DNA of 64,000 nt, taken from the NCBI GenBank assembly GCA_026873275.1, contig JANTUC010000006.1, positions 1,364,001 to 1,428,000 on the forward strand. The letters are read 5' to 3'. This DNA comes from Pseudopithomyces maydicus. Its lineage: Eukaryota > Ascomycota > Dothideomycetes > Pleosporales > Didymosphaeriaceae. Positions within the stretch are counted from its first letter, which is position 1. Each line of letters starts with the position of its first letter. Under the pieces are notes generated by a model. That model did not search any database. It saw nothing but the letters and a program-made list of their open reading frames with translations, and was not told the origin of the DNA. Of this stretch, positions 1 to 12,622 are shown one piece after another. Position numbers and translations under genes: made by a program.

Positions 1-647
1 GGAGGTGTCATCTTGACTTAGTGAGTGAGACTATATGCGCAGAAGAGCGGACAGAAATCAAAGAGTAAGACGATGAAAGATCTAGAGGTGCGTGGCCGGG
101 TTTAAGTACTGAACACGCCACTGCAGCCCGGAACAGCAGTACCGTACCAGGACAGCACATCTTCATCCTACAGATCAAGCTGTCGCTTAACGGGGAACAT
201 TCCGCTGTTCGGAATACGAGAGCGACCTGTAGCATGTTTCAAAAAGGGAGACTGGATATCCTGCATACGTAGGATGTGAGACCAATCCGATCGAAGCAAC
301 GCAAGACATTTCCAAAAAGAAATGTAAGATTGATGTGGAGAAGGACCTCGTGGCGAAGGCGGGTAGTGAATCAGCTTAGAGATGTGGGGTATGGTGAACT
401 AATGATTCATTAGTTTCGAGTCACCCCACCTGTTCCTAGCCTTGTGATCACCAGCGACCCCTCTATTGAAACAGGTATCCCCGGGTGTCGATATAATGCT
501 TGGAAATCGGGTTGCGTGTAATCTTAGGATGTGGGAAATAGTATACACCCGTGGTCGAGTTTCACCCCGTGTGTTGGCATCACATCTTGGGGAAGTATGT
601 AGTATTGGCAACATCAGTGAATTCTAATTCAGCATCAAAAGCAATTT
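1..647. other. Left edge, no gene recognised
   Basis: No open frame here resembles a known family, and I see no convincing exon structure. The notable element is a near-perfect inverted repeat at 397-415 (9-base arms AACTAATGA and TCATTAGTT around one T). Its core CTAATGATTCA recurs twice further right in two divergent promoters. A gene could lie beyond the left border. Confidence 0.4.
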
Positions 648-1403
648 CTATCGACCGAGAAATCCCCCTCGATATTGTAAAAAGACATGCTGAATAGACT
701 CCCGAATTTCGTTCCCATAGCTTTTCACATTCTCTTGAACAGCCTTGCTTGGAACATGCACGTCTTTGAAGTATTCCTGGCTAGCATAGACCTCAAGGGT
801 CCTGATAATTTCCGGATTTCCGCTGTCTTTGAGAATCGCATAGCTCAATGTTTCCGCCTCATTCTTTTCTGTTTCTGAAGCAACGTGTTTCCATGGTTCC
901 AGGGCCACTGCGCGCTTCCCCTCCTTGTATTTAATGGCTGCATAGCATATCCATGGATCTTTCGCATGAACGATTCCCGGTCTGGTAAACGATGCACCAA
1001 TTTCAGCCATGTCAATTGTTGCTTCACCTTTGAAGTGTTCGATGTTCCCCGATAGCCATTTCTCGATGTCCTTCACGTCCGCACTGGCCATATGCGTGTC
1101 GAAAGCAGCCCGAGAAGTGTACCTAGACAAAGTCAATGGCTGCCGATTACCGTGCATGACTAATTCGGCTTACTCTTCAATCACGTATATTGATTTGACG
1201 TCTGATTCTTCTCGTGGCGCGCTAAAGAAGTACCGAAGAGTATCTGGCTCATTTTGTTTGGCATGATCGCTGATTCTGGCTAACTTTTCTTGAGCCTGTA
1301 ATGGGTGAATACGAGAACCAAGAGCCTGATGCAATCGACGTACCTCTTCCCTCACTTCGTTATTTGCAAACGGCAGATGGGCAAAGACAAATAGGTTCGG
1401 CAT
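648..1403 (-). CDS. ABM-like (dimeric alpha/beta barrel) protein
   Basis: Two exons on the minus strand, 1174-1403 and 648-1122, separated by a 51-bp GT-AG intron (1123-1173). The joined protein is about 234 aa. The first half (MPNLFVFAHLPF, then VKSIYVIEEYTSRAAFDTHMAS across the splice) has the short beta-alpha-beta pattern of antibiotic-biosynthesis-monooxygenase-like domains. A second similar half follows (AVALEPWKHV, LEVYASQEYFKDVHV). Such proteins are often cofactor-free monooxygenases or small-molecule binding proteins; the substrate here is unknown. The join is supported because it restores a continuous ABM motif across the splice site. The gene ends about 3.3 kb left of the TRI12-type pump start and faces the same way. 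Cluster membership is possible but unproven. ABM assignment is from pattern recognition only. Confidence 0.7.
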
Positions 1404-1823
1404 ATTTGGTGTCGTCTAATATATTATATCGTCGACCCTATACGACGATTCGAGTGAGAAACACACTGTGGGAGAATCTTTTCTAGTTTAAAACGATACA
1501 ACGGAGACCACGTAGTCGGCGGTAAATGTGCGTAAGGGCGCGCATCGTACCAGGTGGGGTTGACGTTGACGTACTTCTAAAGTAGCCGAACGATACCCGG
1601 CCGGACCCACTTACAACCCTGACTGTTTCTTCATTGATAAACTTCCAGTGCCAATATTGACCTGTACAGGTTCGAACGACATTAATTGAGGACTGTATTG
1701 CTTCAGGGACGTGAAACACAAATTCTATTTGTTCAAAGATCTCGATGTGGAGAAAGAACGTAAATGCGCCTTGTATTATGCTCCGGTGATAATTCCTTGT
1801 TCTGTCTATCGATGTTATGTTCG
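1404..1823. other. Intergenic spacer upstream of the ABM-like gene
   Basis: About 420 bp between the start of the ABM-like gene and the 3' end of the transporter. It should hold the ABM promoter and the transporter terminator. No ORF with recognisable homology was seen. Confidence 0.4.
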
Positions 1824-3967
1824 CTAAACCCCAGGCGTTTCTTCTTTTTCTTCCCGTGTAATACCAGATTCTCCAATTCCCTTACCATGGAGTCGTCTTT
1901 CCACCTTGTCCGTCAGATGCTTTTCAGGGTCCACAGTCAAAAGACTGCCGATGATAGCGATACCTCCAAAACCCAGAGAAGCCAGGTAGACAGTCTTGAA
2001 TGCTTGACTATATGCGGTTGGGACCGCTTCGCCAATGGCGGCCAGTATCGAAGGTGTCACGCCGGGTGCCTCCGCTACAGTGCCTGCTGAGACGGCGGCC
2101 AGAACTCCGGGAACATCTGATGCAGGCAAGCCCGCTTCCATGGCAGCACCACCGACAACATTTGGAAGAGTCGTGCTCAACCTGTTCGTCAGGATGGTAG
2201 AATACACAGCGACCGCAATAGAACCACCTAAGGAATTAGCTTAATTTGTTGACAGAGTTGAGTATCACTTACCAGCTGCTCGAATAGATGCCAGCATTCC
2301 TGAGGATACACCAAGTTCCTCGGGCTTACAGAAGAGAGGAGCCAAGGCCAGGGCGGCTAGCTCGATAAAACCGACGAAGAAAGGTCCAATAATCGTGAAG
2401 GCGATACCTCTGTCTTTCGTGCTTGGGGTGAGGGAGGCGCACGATGAAACAAAGGCAACCATGCCGAAGGCTGATAGAATGAGCCAGTATCGGGTATGTC
2501 CAAAAGCCTTGATCATTCCACCTCCCGCAACTTGACCCAGGGCTGTGGCTGCTGATACAGTACACTTGGTTTTCGTCAGTCTCCGAGGTCTTATGGAGCT
2601 TTTTGGATACTTACTGAGAGCCACCCAGCATAATCAATGTCGGTTGTGTACATGACGGAAACTTGCTGTGGCCAAAGAAGGACGGCGGAGTAATAGAACA
2701 TGGACGCAACTATAAGTATGGTTAGACAATCATCCAGATGTCAGAGCGGTTACTCCCACCTGTTGCGCATGCTACGAGAGATATGAAGCCTCGGTTCAAG
2801 AAGAAGCGCATTGGCATCAAGGGGTACTTGACGTTTCCGTAGGCCTCCCAAAGCCCGAAGGCAATAAGACAAGCGCTTCCAAGAACGATTGCGCAAATGA
2901 CTGCTGCGCTTTTCCATGGGTATATACCCCCACCCTGTGCGAGTTAGCGTTGCAAGCCACCAAAAGTCCCTAGAATTCCTTACCCAAGAGATGCCCATGA
3001 GGAATATCACCAAACCAGCAGTCCAGAGGAACATGCCTGGGTAATCAAGTTCTTTGATTTGCTGCTTCTTCGACTTGTGCTCGTGGAGCAACTCAAACGT
3101 TGGCGGGTGATAGCAGAAGAACAACAGAATAACCGCCAGACCAATGACAATGATGTCTGCCATTATTAGTTTCAGTAGTACTTTTCAGGATTCAGATTCA
3201 CGTACTTAGATAGTAGGTCCATCGCCAGCCTAGAGACGGGTTCTGTACAAAAGCTCTTGCTATCTTCGGTCCGAACGTGGCAATTGGCGCTGAAGTTGCG
3301 AATATGAAAGACATCTGGACAAGTAAGCGTTATGCAGGCTCTGAACGATGAATGATACGTACGACAACAGGTCTGTGCTTGTTCTTGACCAGTTCTCCAA
3401 TGGCAACGCCAAAGCTCAGCTGGATACATTCGCCCAGACCGTAAACAGCAGAAGCAATGATCAGTGTATTGACATTCGGAGCACAGGCACCGACGATCAC
3501 TCCGATCAAACAGATGAAATTGCCTCCGATGAAGAACCATCGGCGGCCGAAGAGATCGCTCAAGCGTCCTGACACCAGGAACATGGTACTTTCGGCGAGG
3601 GTTCTCGCAATATTGACCCAGGCCATGTTTTGGCTTGGGCCGATGTCCTGCCATAGCGTTAGCATTGGAATTGAACGCTCTTCAGGGTCGATTACCTCAT
3701 TGATGAAGCTGAAAACATTGGTCGGAAGGATCAGAAAAATATATGCGGCAATTTGTCCCAGACAAAGGCCCTGTCTGTCGTCAGCAATTGAGTAGGACTG
3801 TTTTCGCTTTTGCATACCAATACAGTTCCGATGAAGGAAAAGCTCATGAAGTAGTTGTCTGGCAGATTGTCGCCTCGAGCGGCATCGTTGATGGAGAGGG
3901 CATCCGAGTCCGACACTGAATACTCCTCCTGGACGATTTTGTCCTCCTCGGGGCGCTTTTCCCCCAT
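1824..3967 (-). CDS. TRI12-type MFS efflux transporter
   Basis: Eight exons on the minus strand: 3818-3967, 3363-3770, 3206-3314, 2984-3156, 2760-2934, 2615-2709, 2273-2564, 1824-2227. Together they give 1,806 nt and a 601-aa protein, with introns of 45-50 bp. The frame closes exactly, which supports the model. The N-terminus is acidic and cytosolic (MGEKRPEEDKIVQ). Many hydrophobic segments follow, including the MFS loop 2-3 signature (SGRLSDLFGRRW), GECIQLSFGVAIGELV and a central WRWTYY. The arrangement matches the TRI12 family of fungal 14-TM drug/toxin/siderophore proton antiporters, which act at the plasma membrane. It is divergent from the peroxisomal acyl-CoA ligase across an 868-bp shared promoter region, so it may be co-regulated and export the NRPS product. 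The substrate cannot be read from sequence. Confidence 0.88.
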
Positions 3968-4835
3968 TTCGATTGGCCTTTCGTATTTTCAAGGAACCGG
4001 ATAGAGTGAATCTACGCAATGGAGCCTAAAAGCGGTTGCAAGTTCCCAGTCTCTTGTAAGAGCGGAAGAGGTGGGTTCGGATCTGCAGCCGCAGCATTGC
4101 CGCGCGACAATCAAATTAAGGAGAAGATGAAGGCTAGACTGCTCCTTCGCCGCGTCTTCCGGGTCCACTTCCCATACTACGCATGGCAGAAGATGCTTGC
4201 TGGAGGTGGCGCTCTGACTACGCTTTGAGCTTTCCTTTTGGTCGGCTACATCACATGTAGATAGCGCGCGGGGACCCCGCAGAGGGAGGGACGGATGTCA
4301 AGGTCCACAGCGAGCCGTCGATTGGCCTAAGCCCCCGTCACTTGTTCTGGCGTCGTCTCGCTATTGTTCTTCCCGCTGCATCGTGGGGCCGCCATGGGAT
4401 TAGCCGCTTGAGCTGAGAGCACCCTCTGCTAGGCCCTGGCAGAGATATCCGGCCCTTTTCCTGCTCGTGTGCTGGAACGTGTCTTGTTTCGACTGGCTTG
4501 AATCCTGCAGCCATTCCTCTAATCTCGAACGGTTAAGCGACGGCTGGGACGAACCCTGGAAGCCACCCCAACTCATGATTATGGCCAACTAGGCAAGTTT
4601 CAAATCCTGTTGAGTCGTGTATCGCTGTATACGATACTACTTTTAGTATTTGGCCCGGAAAACCTCACCCACCGTTAGGCTCGGGTAGCAATACCCCGCC
4701 GATCCTTTAGTCCACTTCCCACTTCCCCCGAGCGCACCCTAGCCTATATCGAGATGGACCTCTCAACACATGTACAGTACATTACTACAGTAACATACAT
4801 TTCCAAGCACGCCACGAGAGCCGGAAAATGCAGCC
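3968..4835. promoter_or_regulatory. Divergent promoter region, transporter / acyl-CoA ligase
   Basis: 868 bp between two start codons that point away from each other. No gene is evident. The middle is GC-rich and the part near the ligase start is AT-richer. No single operator could be fixed by eye. Confidence 0.5.
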
Positions 4836-6871
4836 ATGACAGCCTACCGCATCTACACCTCGAGTTATCCCGCTCCCCACGTTCCCATAAATCTATCGCT
4901 GTCGCAGCTTTTGCAACGATACAACCCCGACGATGTGGACGGACACAAGGTAATTTGCGAGGATGATTGGTCGGGGAAGAGGATTACCTATGCCGGAATC
5001 AGAGAAGACAGTGCGCGAGGTGCATATGGACTGCGGCACATGATTGGGTTGAAAGAAGGAGAGAGGGTCTGTATATGTGCGCCGAACTCGGTACGGACGT
5101 TTTACTCGAAGCGATTTTTTCCATGAGTAACACTTCACAGGTTGAGGTGGTAAATTTTATTCACGCAATACTTTGGTGTGGAGCTATAGCTGTGTAAGTT
5201 CTCACAGGAGTACTAGCGTTTACAGTCCTAACTAAATCCATTAGATTAATCAATCCTTTGAGCACGGAGCACGAAGTCGCCCATTGCTTAGACGTGTCGC
5301 AACCGCGACTAATCGCCGCCGATGATAGCACATGGCCTACCTTGTTCGAAGCAGCAAAGAGACATGGGTTCTCTGGCATCGAGACCATCTCCATGCACGG
5401 GGCTCAGTCCCCCTTTGAGAACGTAAGTTCAGCGGGTACGCTCGAGCGCATCAATATTGATTGACACAACAAAAGCATTTCCGATTAGAAACGTTGTTTG
5501 ATCACGAGCAACTCCTCCCGGCTTTCGACTTATCGCAAGGCGATAGTAGAGAGCATACTGCAGTTGTTTGCTTTAGCTCTGGTACCAGTGGGAAAGCAAA
5601 AGGCGTCGAATTATCGCACTACAATTTAGTAGCCTCAATGCTTGGTATTAGAGCAACCGAGCCCGCCTATTGGGCCTCCAGTATAAGGGGTGTTTTCTTT
5701 GCTCCACTTTGTCACATCTATGGTAAGTCCTGAAATGTTTCATCGCGTGCCCTTAAAATCATGCTATAAATCCGACGACATGTCTCGGTCTCGCAGCTAT
5801 TTGGAGCAGACGAGTATACACTGGGTGATGCTGAGGTTCCATTAGGCTTGATGACGGTAGCCCTGATGGGCTCCTGGATCGGTCTTTATACCATGTTACA
5901 AAAGAAATACTCGCTCGCAGAATTTCTCGAACTGTCCGCGAAAACGCGTTCGAATGCATTAAGGATCTTACCGACAATAGCAGTGGCTATCTCAAAACAA
6001 GACACATTTGATCTTTCGCGTCTCTCACACGTGAAATACATTATGTGTTCCGGTGCTGCGCTTCCTACCGCCACTATCGAACATCTTCGCAAATATATGC
6101 CCCATGCAAATATACTCCAGGGATATGGCATGACAGAAACAAATATAACGATGCTTCGTCCAGATTCTGCCCACCGTGTCGGCTCAGTAGGGAAATTGTT
6201 CGCCGGTAACGAGGCGAGGTTAGTTGACGACGATGGCAAAGATGTTGCAGAGGGAGAGCAAGGCGAGATGCTTGTGAGAGGACCTAGTGTATTCCGACGA
6301 TACATGTGCAACGAAGAAGCCACTCGAGATACCTTCGATGGGGAGTGGATGAGAACAGGCGATGTTCTAAGGGTCAACACAGAGGGCTACTGGTACTTCG
6401 TCGAGCGCAAAAAGGAGCTAATCAAGTACAAAGGGTATGTGCACTACCTAACCGAAGGAATAATTTCGGAACATGTTTCCGAGGCCAAGCTGAGGATTCG
6501 TGGTCAAAGCATTGAATGGCGGAAGATTACTGACTAGGAGCAGGTACCAAGTACCCCCAGCTGAACTTGAAGCGCATCTCAACTCGCATCCATCCGTGAG
6601 CGAAGGTGCAGTATGCGCGTTGTGGGATGAGGAGCAGGGAACAGAGTTGCCTATTGCCTATGTGACACTGACGCCGGAAGCAAAAGTTTCGAAACGAGAT
6701 AGACGTGAGCTGTTAAAGGACATACGGAACCATGTAGATTCGAAAGTCGCACCCTATAAGAAACTTCGTGGTGGTGTGGTAATCATTGATGAGATACCCA
6801 AGGCGGGCAACAAGATACGTCGGCGGTTGTTACCTGCGCGACTTGCGCAGGAGAGACAGAGCAAACTGTAA
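4836..6871 (+). CDS. Peroxisomal acyl-CoA ligase (4CL-like, ANL superfamily)
   Basis: Six exons: 4836-5090, 5141-5193, 5245-5422, 5476-5722, 5810-6434, 6544-6871. The protein is about 561 aa, a usual length for 4-coumarate/fatty acyl-CoA ligases. The adenylation P-loop is CFSSGTSGKAKGVELS, the A5-type motif is LQGYGMTETN, GEWMRTGD follows, and KKELIKYKGYQVPPAELE spans the last splice. The C-terminal lysine region is PKAGNKIRRRLLP. The protein ends in SKL, a canonical PTS1, so it probably acts in peroxisomes, converting a carboxylic acid to acyl-AMP and then acyl-CoA. The exon 4/5 join needs the second of two nearby acceptor AGs (at 5808-5809); the first gives a stop. The final intron is longer than the rest (109 bp). 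A ligase beside an NRPS with an uncharged first carrier domain could supply its starter, as ligases do in fungal lipopeptide pathways (inference). Confidence 0.88.
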
Positions 6872-9800
6872 CTACAGATTATAAGAATCAGATACATGCT
6901 GCTGTAAGATTACAGAACAAATCTAATGTTCACTGAGACGTGTATCGAGTGACAGAGGTGGACAAGATCATTCACAGCAGCAACCATACTGAAGGATAAG
7001 GCGAGAATCTAATTCCTGTGGGAATATCTTATTTAGTTTTCGGAAAGCATCGTAGACAAAGCGATGGCAACTTTTACTATTGCCATAATCGCTACATTTA
7101 ATCCTCCAAAAGATCAACGAGTGAGCTGGATTGTTGAACTGATCTCCAACTCTAATGTCGATTTTCTATTGCTTCCACAACCAAAAAAAAATCCTAGATT
7201 CACCATATTGTTCACAGCTTGTGAAGGAGAATCTACAAACGCTGAAGATGAGGTGCGTGCAGCGATATTACCCAGGTATTTCACGCAGTCTCAAGCTCAA
7301 TGAGTAAGGCTACCTGATCTGCGACCTAGGAGCTCATTAATAGGACACGATTCAGGAACTGGATGATATGTATCTACTGTCATCGGAGGGAAACGTATCG
7401 TTGAAGATATTTGATCAGCTAGGACAGACATTGAGAACGGCGTGGAGACGAGGGCGGAAAGCTTAGAGCTAGGGCACTGAGTAAGGGAGATGTAAGAGAA
7501 GAAATTAGGCAAAACGAACTCGATTGTGCTCATCGGAAGCCAGAAATACTTAAATGCTTACGAGAAAATACCTTTGACGAAGCGACTTGATCTGGAGAGA
7601 AGCGGTATTTGAGGTGGTAGTAGTAGTAGCAGTATTTGTTCTTATCCGAGTAACTATAGCATATCATTACTTCTGGTTGGTGTTCAGGTGTTGAATAAAT
7701 AAATGCATTCTCGAATTCCGCACCTGATGCGTGATTTACGACATACCACTCCTTTAGAGCTCTTCAGACATTTCATGTGCCATTTTAAGACCACTTACTC
7801 AGTCTATTACTAAAACCAGAAAAACGTGGACTACATATTCATAATGTGAAAAATGAATAGTCAGATACTGCAGAGCTAGGTCCATACCACAGGAGCTCTT
7901 TCAAGCTATATACACTCTTTCATGACTACGGTAATAAGACTCACCCTTTACCACTATTATTTTATTCAACTCTTTACGCCTTTATTAATTGTACCCATCT
8001 TTTTCTATTGAGTTTGTTCCATAGTACCTTTTGTTATTAATTCTATGTTTTAAAGATAAGTGAAAAAGGCATCGGGTCAGCTCGATAGCGTAAAAAATGG
8101 TTGGATAAAAAAGATCATCTCCCCACTGGACAGCGTAAAATTAAGTGGCGCATGAAAAGATTAGATCAAATTTATTGTTAAATCTATTTGAGTTAATTTA
8201 TTTCTAGCTGGTTTGCTTTTAGCTAGAGTTGGTATGACCTACAGGTCGTTGCAACGTTAATTGAAAGACTGAAGATTTATTTATAGACTTCTGGTGATCA
8301 TGTAAGTTTATTCATTTACAGTATTCTAAAGCCGAGTTTTCGACCATTGTAATAACCTTTGCATAGATTTAGTATCGCCGCCTGGACTTTCGTTTCCTTC
8401 CATTTATGACCAGGTATTTGGTTTGACTCTGTACCTATTACGTGTTATAGCGGTGGAAAATCTTAGAGGCAGGGCTGCTTCAAGATCAATTGCACCCGCG
8501 CATTTTGTGAAAGACTGAGATTAGGAATTTTTTTCATTGGTGGTTTGACTATAGACTATGTCGTGTGGTTGGCCTAGGCAAAGACAGTTCTTAAAAAGAT
8601 AAAAAAATAATAATAAGCATAATGAGTGTCTTCGTGACAAATGATTGTTGAACATCAACTGATACATGGGAATATATTTCTTATCTCGTGCTTTTTTGGC
8701 GAGAGGATTCTATCGGTTTCGGGTATTGATACAGGGTCAATATATGAAAATACTAGTAACCTGCCCCGACTCGAAATTTATGAGTAGTCTGGTTTAATAT
8801 TATAGATGTTCGTGAGAATCGAAAACAACAACCGGACAATGGTTTGATATATTCTGGATTTATTAGTTGAAACCTATGGACCCCCACAGCTTATCAAAGT
8901 ACTTTGATTTTCTTTTCTGAAAGGTCAGCAGCTGATTATGGATCTAACTATATGGAATCGGTTAAGAGAAAGCTGCCGTACTCTTTTATGACGGTATAAA
9001 AACTGGCATACATAAGTTAAAGGTGAAAGAGTGTTCAACTGATTCGCCAGATAACGATAGAATATTAACTAGCATTGCTACGAATTCTGAACTTCCTTCC
9101 ATTTAAACTAACACTAAATATACAGCGGACACTCTACTTGAGAAAATATTCAAGTCAAAAGATGATACCTCCAAGAAACCCTTTCAGGCCCGGACTTACA
9201 TTTTGGATCGGGAAACGAAACAGAGTCATAATATTAAACAGTATTGAGCTTTCAAATTCGATGAGAGAAAGATTCAGGGCGCTTTGGATCCCAAAAAGAG
9301 CTGGCTGTAATTCAAGCCATGTATTATAAAGGGTAATTTGGATCACGTTAGGCGTAGGTTAGGCGTTCCGGGCGCCTAAGGTAATAGTGATATACATTTG
9401 GTCGCTAGTTCTAATCGCATATGCTGCAATACCTCTATGAAAGCGCGGGTATTTTGATCTCAACATTTGTGTTACCACTTCTTGATTCTTAGAGTGATGT
9501 TGAAGCTTTACTGGATTGTGCAATATCTGGATCGCGAATAATGCTGTTTAAGCCCACCGACCCAACGCATTCGGGACCGAAAATATTTCATATAGCGGGG
9601 CAGTACCTACCTATCTTGTACATCGTCAAGCATTGAAGAGTGCAGCTTGTGCACCTGGACCCTGCTCGGCGTTTGTCTTGGCTTCTTCATCTCTATTCGT
9701 TCTTCTCTGTCATCCTGTATGCCTCCCTAGACTGAAGAACGAATCATGGGGCCGGAGAGTCATTCTGCTGGTCTTCATGGGGGACAATCAATTTAAATGA

Positions 9801-10591
9801 CGGCTATCCAGGCACGGCGTTCCGTAGGGTTTTAGCGATCTGTATAGTTGTAGGATTGTGATTGATGGGACTCTTGCCCTGTAGTTGCAATGCGCTCGCA
9901 ATGTTACTTTGCATAGTTCACGACTGAGCTTTTAAATCATCGATTTCGGAGCGAAAGTTGTGATTCAAGGAAGACTAATGTCTGTAATGATTGAGTGTCA
10001 GTGTGTCACAGACAGTGGCTGACATAAACTCTACTTAGAATGCATAAGTTTGAACCGAAGTACTTCCTGGAGCGCTGCCATTGATGCAGTTTGCGGCGGG
10101 TCGGTGAAGAGATAGCTGAGTATTAATTGAGAAAACCACGGGACATGACTCGCTGCATACTAATAGAAAAACAATGTTCTTCTCTTAAGCTTGACTTTGT
10201 CAAGCTATCGTGGTAGACATGGTGCAGGGACAGATGGTGAGCAATGGCGCCGCATCTAAGCGGTATGAACACACTCGAGAACCAGGGAATCAGAAATCGA
10301 TAGTGCTGTACCACATAAGGTAAGCAACACCGCAAGATGCCATTAAGCGACATCTAATTGCACGCGACCTCTGGAAGGCAAGGTATCGTACGAAAATCTC
10401 GCAACCATATCGGATTACGGGCGGCTCTAGTAGATGCCAAGAATCTCACTAAACACGGCTTTCTGGGCGGGATCAGCACCCTGGTCAAGAAGTGCATATG
10501 CACCTACTGCAACGGGAAAGCGTCGACTACATAATGCTCTTTGAATAGGGTTGAGATGATGGAGTGTTCATCGTTGATTCATTTCTTGAAA
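6872..10591. other. AT-rich gene-poor stretch
   Basis: About 3.7 kb with no recognisable gene. From roughly 7,000 to 9,400 the base composition is visibly AT-rich, with many TpA steps and stop codons in all frames. Contents include an A-run and short TAG repeats near 7,615-7,635. Small ORFs at 7064-7303 and 9075-9329 resemble nothing I know. This could be a RIP-degraded transposon relic or an AT isochore; no intact transposase, LTR or terminal repeat was recognised. The last few hundred bases should hold the thiolase promoter. Confidence 0.55.
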
Positions 10592-12148
10592 ATGTCGGTC
10601 AATCCACCCGTCTACATCGTTGCTAGTGTCCGTACTGCTACTGGTGCTTTCAAAGGGTGAGTAAGCATTCGCACGAAAGACTGACAGGAGCTATTTCTGA
10701 TCGTGATCACAGCTCGCTTTCGTCGCTGAGTGCCGTGGAATTGGGCTCGCACGTAATCAGAGGCAAGGAAGCCGTCAGTTGTTTCGCAAAGGCGGTATGA
10801 GCTAATGTTGGTCAGCGGCTCTGACAAAGGTTGCTCGCCTGAAAGCTGAAGATGTTGATGAAGTTTTCATGGGGAATGTCCTGTCTGCTGGGTACATCAT
10901 GCGTCGATGATGCATGCAGGAACTCGGTTGGCTAACAGGTAAACCTAGACTCGGGCAAAACGTGGCTCGGCAATGTGCCCTGGGAGCCGGGTTGCCGGTA
11001 ACAACGGTATGGGAACCCTTCAAAAAAAAAAATAATAATAATCAGAAAGCAAGCTGACCTCGATCAGACTTGCACAACCATCAATAAGGTGTGTGCTTCG
11101 TCAATGAAGGCGATCACGTTGGCGGCACAGACCATTCAACTGGGGCATGCTGACGTTGTCGTCGCCGGTGGGACAGAGTCCATGTCAGGCTGCCCCAATT
11201 ACACTGATGGAAAGCGCACCATCAATGGCCTCATTACAGACGGTCTTACTGATGCCTACGGCCAGGGTGAGCACATGGGCAGCAAGGCAGAAGTCTGTGC
11301 AAAAACACATGGTATCAGCCGAGAGGAGCAGGATAATTATGCCGTCGAAAGCTACCGTAGAGCTTTGGCGGCGACCAAAGAGGGTTTGTTCCGACCAGAG
11401 ATTGCTCCTATCAAAATTGCGGCGCCTGGGCAAAAGCCGGTGTTGGTGAGAGAAGACGAATCGCTATCCAAGGTTCGTACGGATAAGGCGTAATATGATC
11501 CTGGTCTGGCGCCAAGTATGCTAACCTCATCCTCAAAACGGTAGTTTGACGAGCAAAAATTGCGAAGCTTGCCGCCAATCTTTGCGTCGCTGGCTTCTGG
11601 CGGAACGGTCACAGCAGCAAACTCACCGGCACTTGCAGACGGGGCGTCCGCCGTCATACTCGTCTCCGAGGCGAAGCTTCAGACGTTAGGCGTTCAACCG
11701 TTGGCAAAGTTGCTTGGTTTTGCCGATGCCGACACGCATCCAGGGAGTTTCACAACGGTAAGCATGGCAAAGGAAGCCGGAACTTACGAGGAGACATGCT
11801 GATGCAACCTTCACCCGTCAGGCCCCTGCATTGGCAGTCCCGAAGGCTTTGGGCCGAGCAAATGTCAGAATCGATGACATTGATGCTTTTGAGATCAACG
11901 AGGCATTCGCGGTGGCCGCACTGGCAAACCTGAAGTTGCTCGGAATTGATTCTTCCAAGGTGAATATGCACGGTGGAGCAGTAGCTCTGGGCCATGCGCT
12001 CGCAAGTAGCGGATCGCGCATTGTGACCACGCTGCTGGGTGTGCTGCAGCAGGAGCAAAGACGCAAGGGTCAGGGACGCGTTCTCGGAGTTGCGGCGATT
12101 TGTGCTGGGGGCGGTTCGTCAGTGGCCATCGTTGTCGAAAGGCTCTAG
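10592..12148 (+). CDS. Acetyl-CoA C-acetyltransferase (thiolase)
   Basis: Seven exons: 10592-10656, 10713-10762, 10816-10891, 10949-11006, 11068-11472, 11545-11757, 11822-12148. They sum to 1,194 nt and 397 aa, the normal length of an ERG10-type thiolase. The start is MSVNPPVYIVASVRTATGAF. The nucleophile Cys sits in INKVCASSMKA. Downstream come GGTESMS, FEINEAFAVAAL with the catalytic NEAF, the HGGAVALGH histidine, and AICAGGG with the second cysteine. It condenses two acetyl-CoA to acetoacetyl-CoA or does the reverse. The C-terminus (ERL) is not a PTS1 and no mitochondrial presequence is visible, so it is probably cytosolic. The second intron appears to be GC-AG. The position directly upstream of the NRPS, same strand, suggests a supply role, but a housekeeping gene cannot be excluded. 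Confidence 0.9.
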
Positions 12149-12622
12149 CTGAAGGATGCGCCCCTAATTTTTGGGGTCCATCGAGGTAGTGCCACGCGTA
12201 GTTTTCCACCTGCTGCTTGGGGACATTTGGATGCACCGGTTTTTCTACCTAGCGCAACCCTCACCTGGGTAGCTCTTGGCATGGTCCCGTGTCTCTCCAC
12301 CATCATCGCAATCCATAATTGGTCAATCCTTCGCGTCTTGGGTCCCTGTTCTCACGCGCTGAGCCGCTCTCTACCTACACTAACCGGCACCTCGTGGCTC
12401 CCTAGTAGTGTTCTGGAAGCTGCAGGATGCCGTGCAGTGTAGTGCGACGTCTTGCCCCTGCCATTCGTGCCAGATAGTGCCGTGGCGTTTCTTGTAGTTC
12501 ATAGTCTCAATCCATAGAAGTAGTTCCCGAGCTATTGGACTTTTGATACAGACATGTGGTGATAGTTGCTCTTCATAGCATTCATTCACCCAATCCCCAC
12601 GAAGACATTCTTACGGCCGAAC
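12149..12622. promoter_or_regulatory. Thiolase-NRPS intergenic region
   Basis: 474 bp upstream of the NRPS start. No gene recognised. The stretch just before the ATG is C/A-rich (CATTCATTCACCCAATCC near 12580), as is common for fungal leaders. Confidence 0.4.

Noticed and set aside
5700..5850. Apparent frameshift in acyl-CoA ligase 1 at the exon 4/5 join
   Set aside because: Using the acceptor AG at 5808-5809 instead of 5795-5796 gives an uninterrupted frame, so no break is needed.
7064..7303. 79-aa ORF in the AT-rich stretch
   Set aside because: It has a reasonable ATG but no motif and no splice extension, and it is within the length expected by chance.
10880..10960. Apparent frameshift in the thiolase after VLSAG
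   Set aside because: The acceptor CCTAG at 10944-10948 restores the conserved LGQNVARQ block, and the full gene closes at 397 aa.
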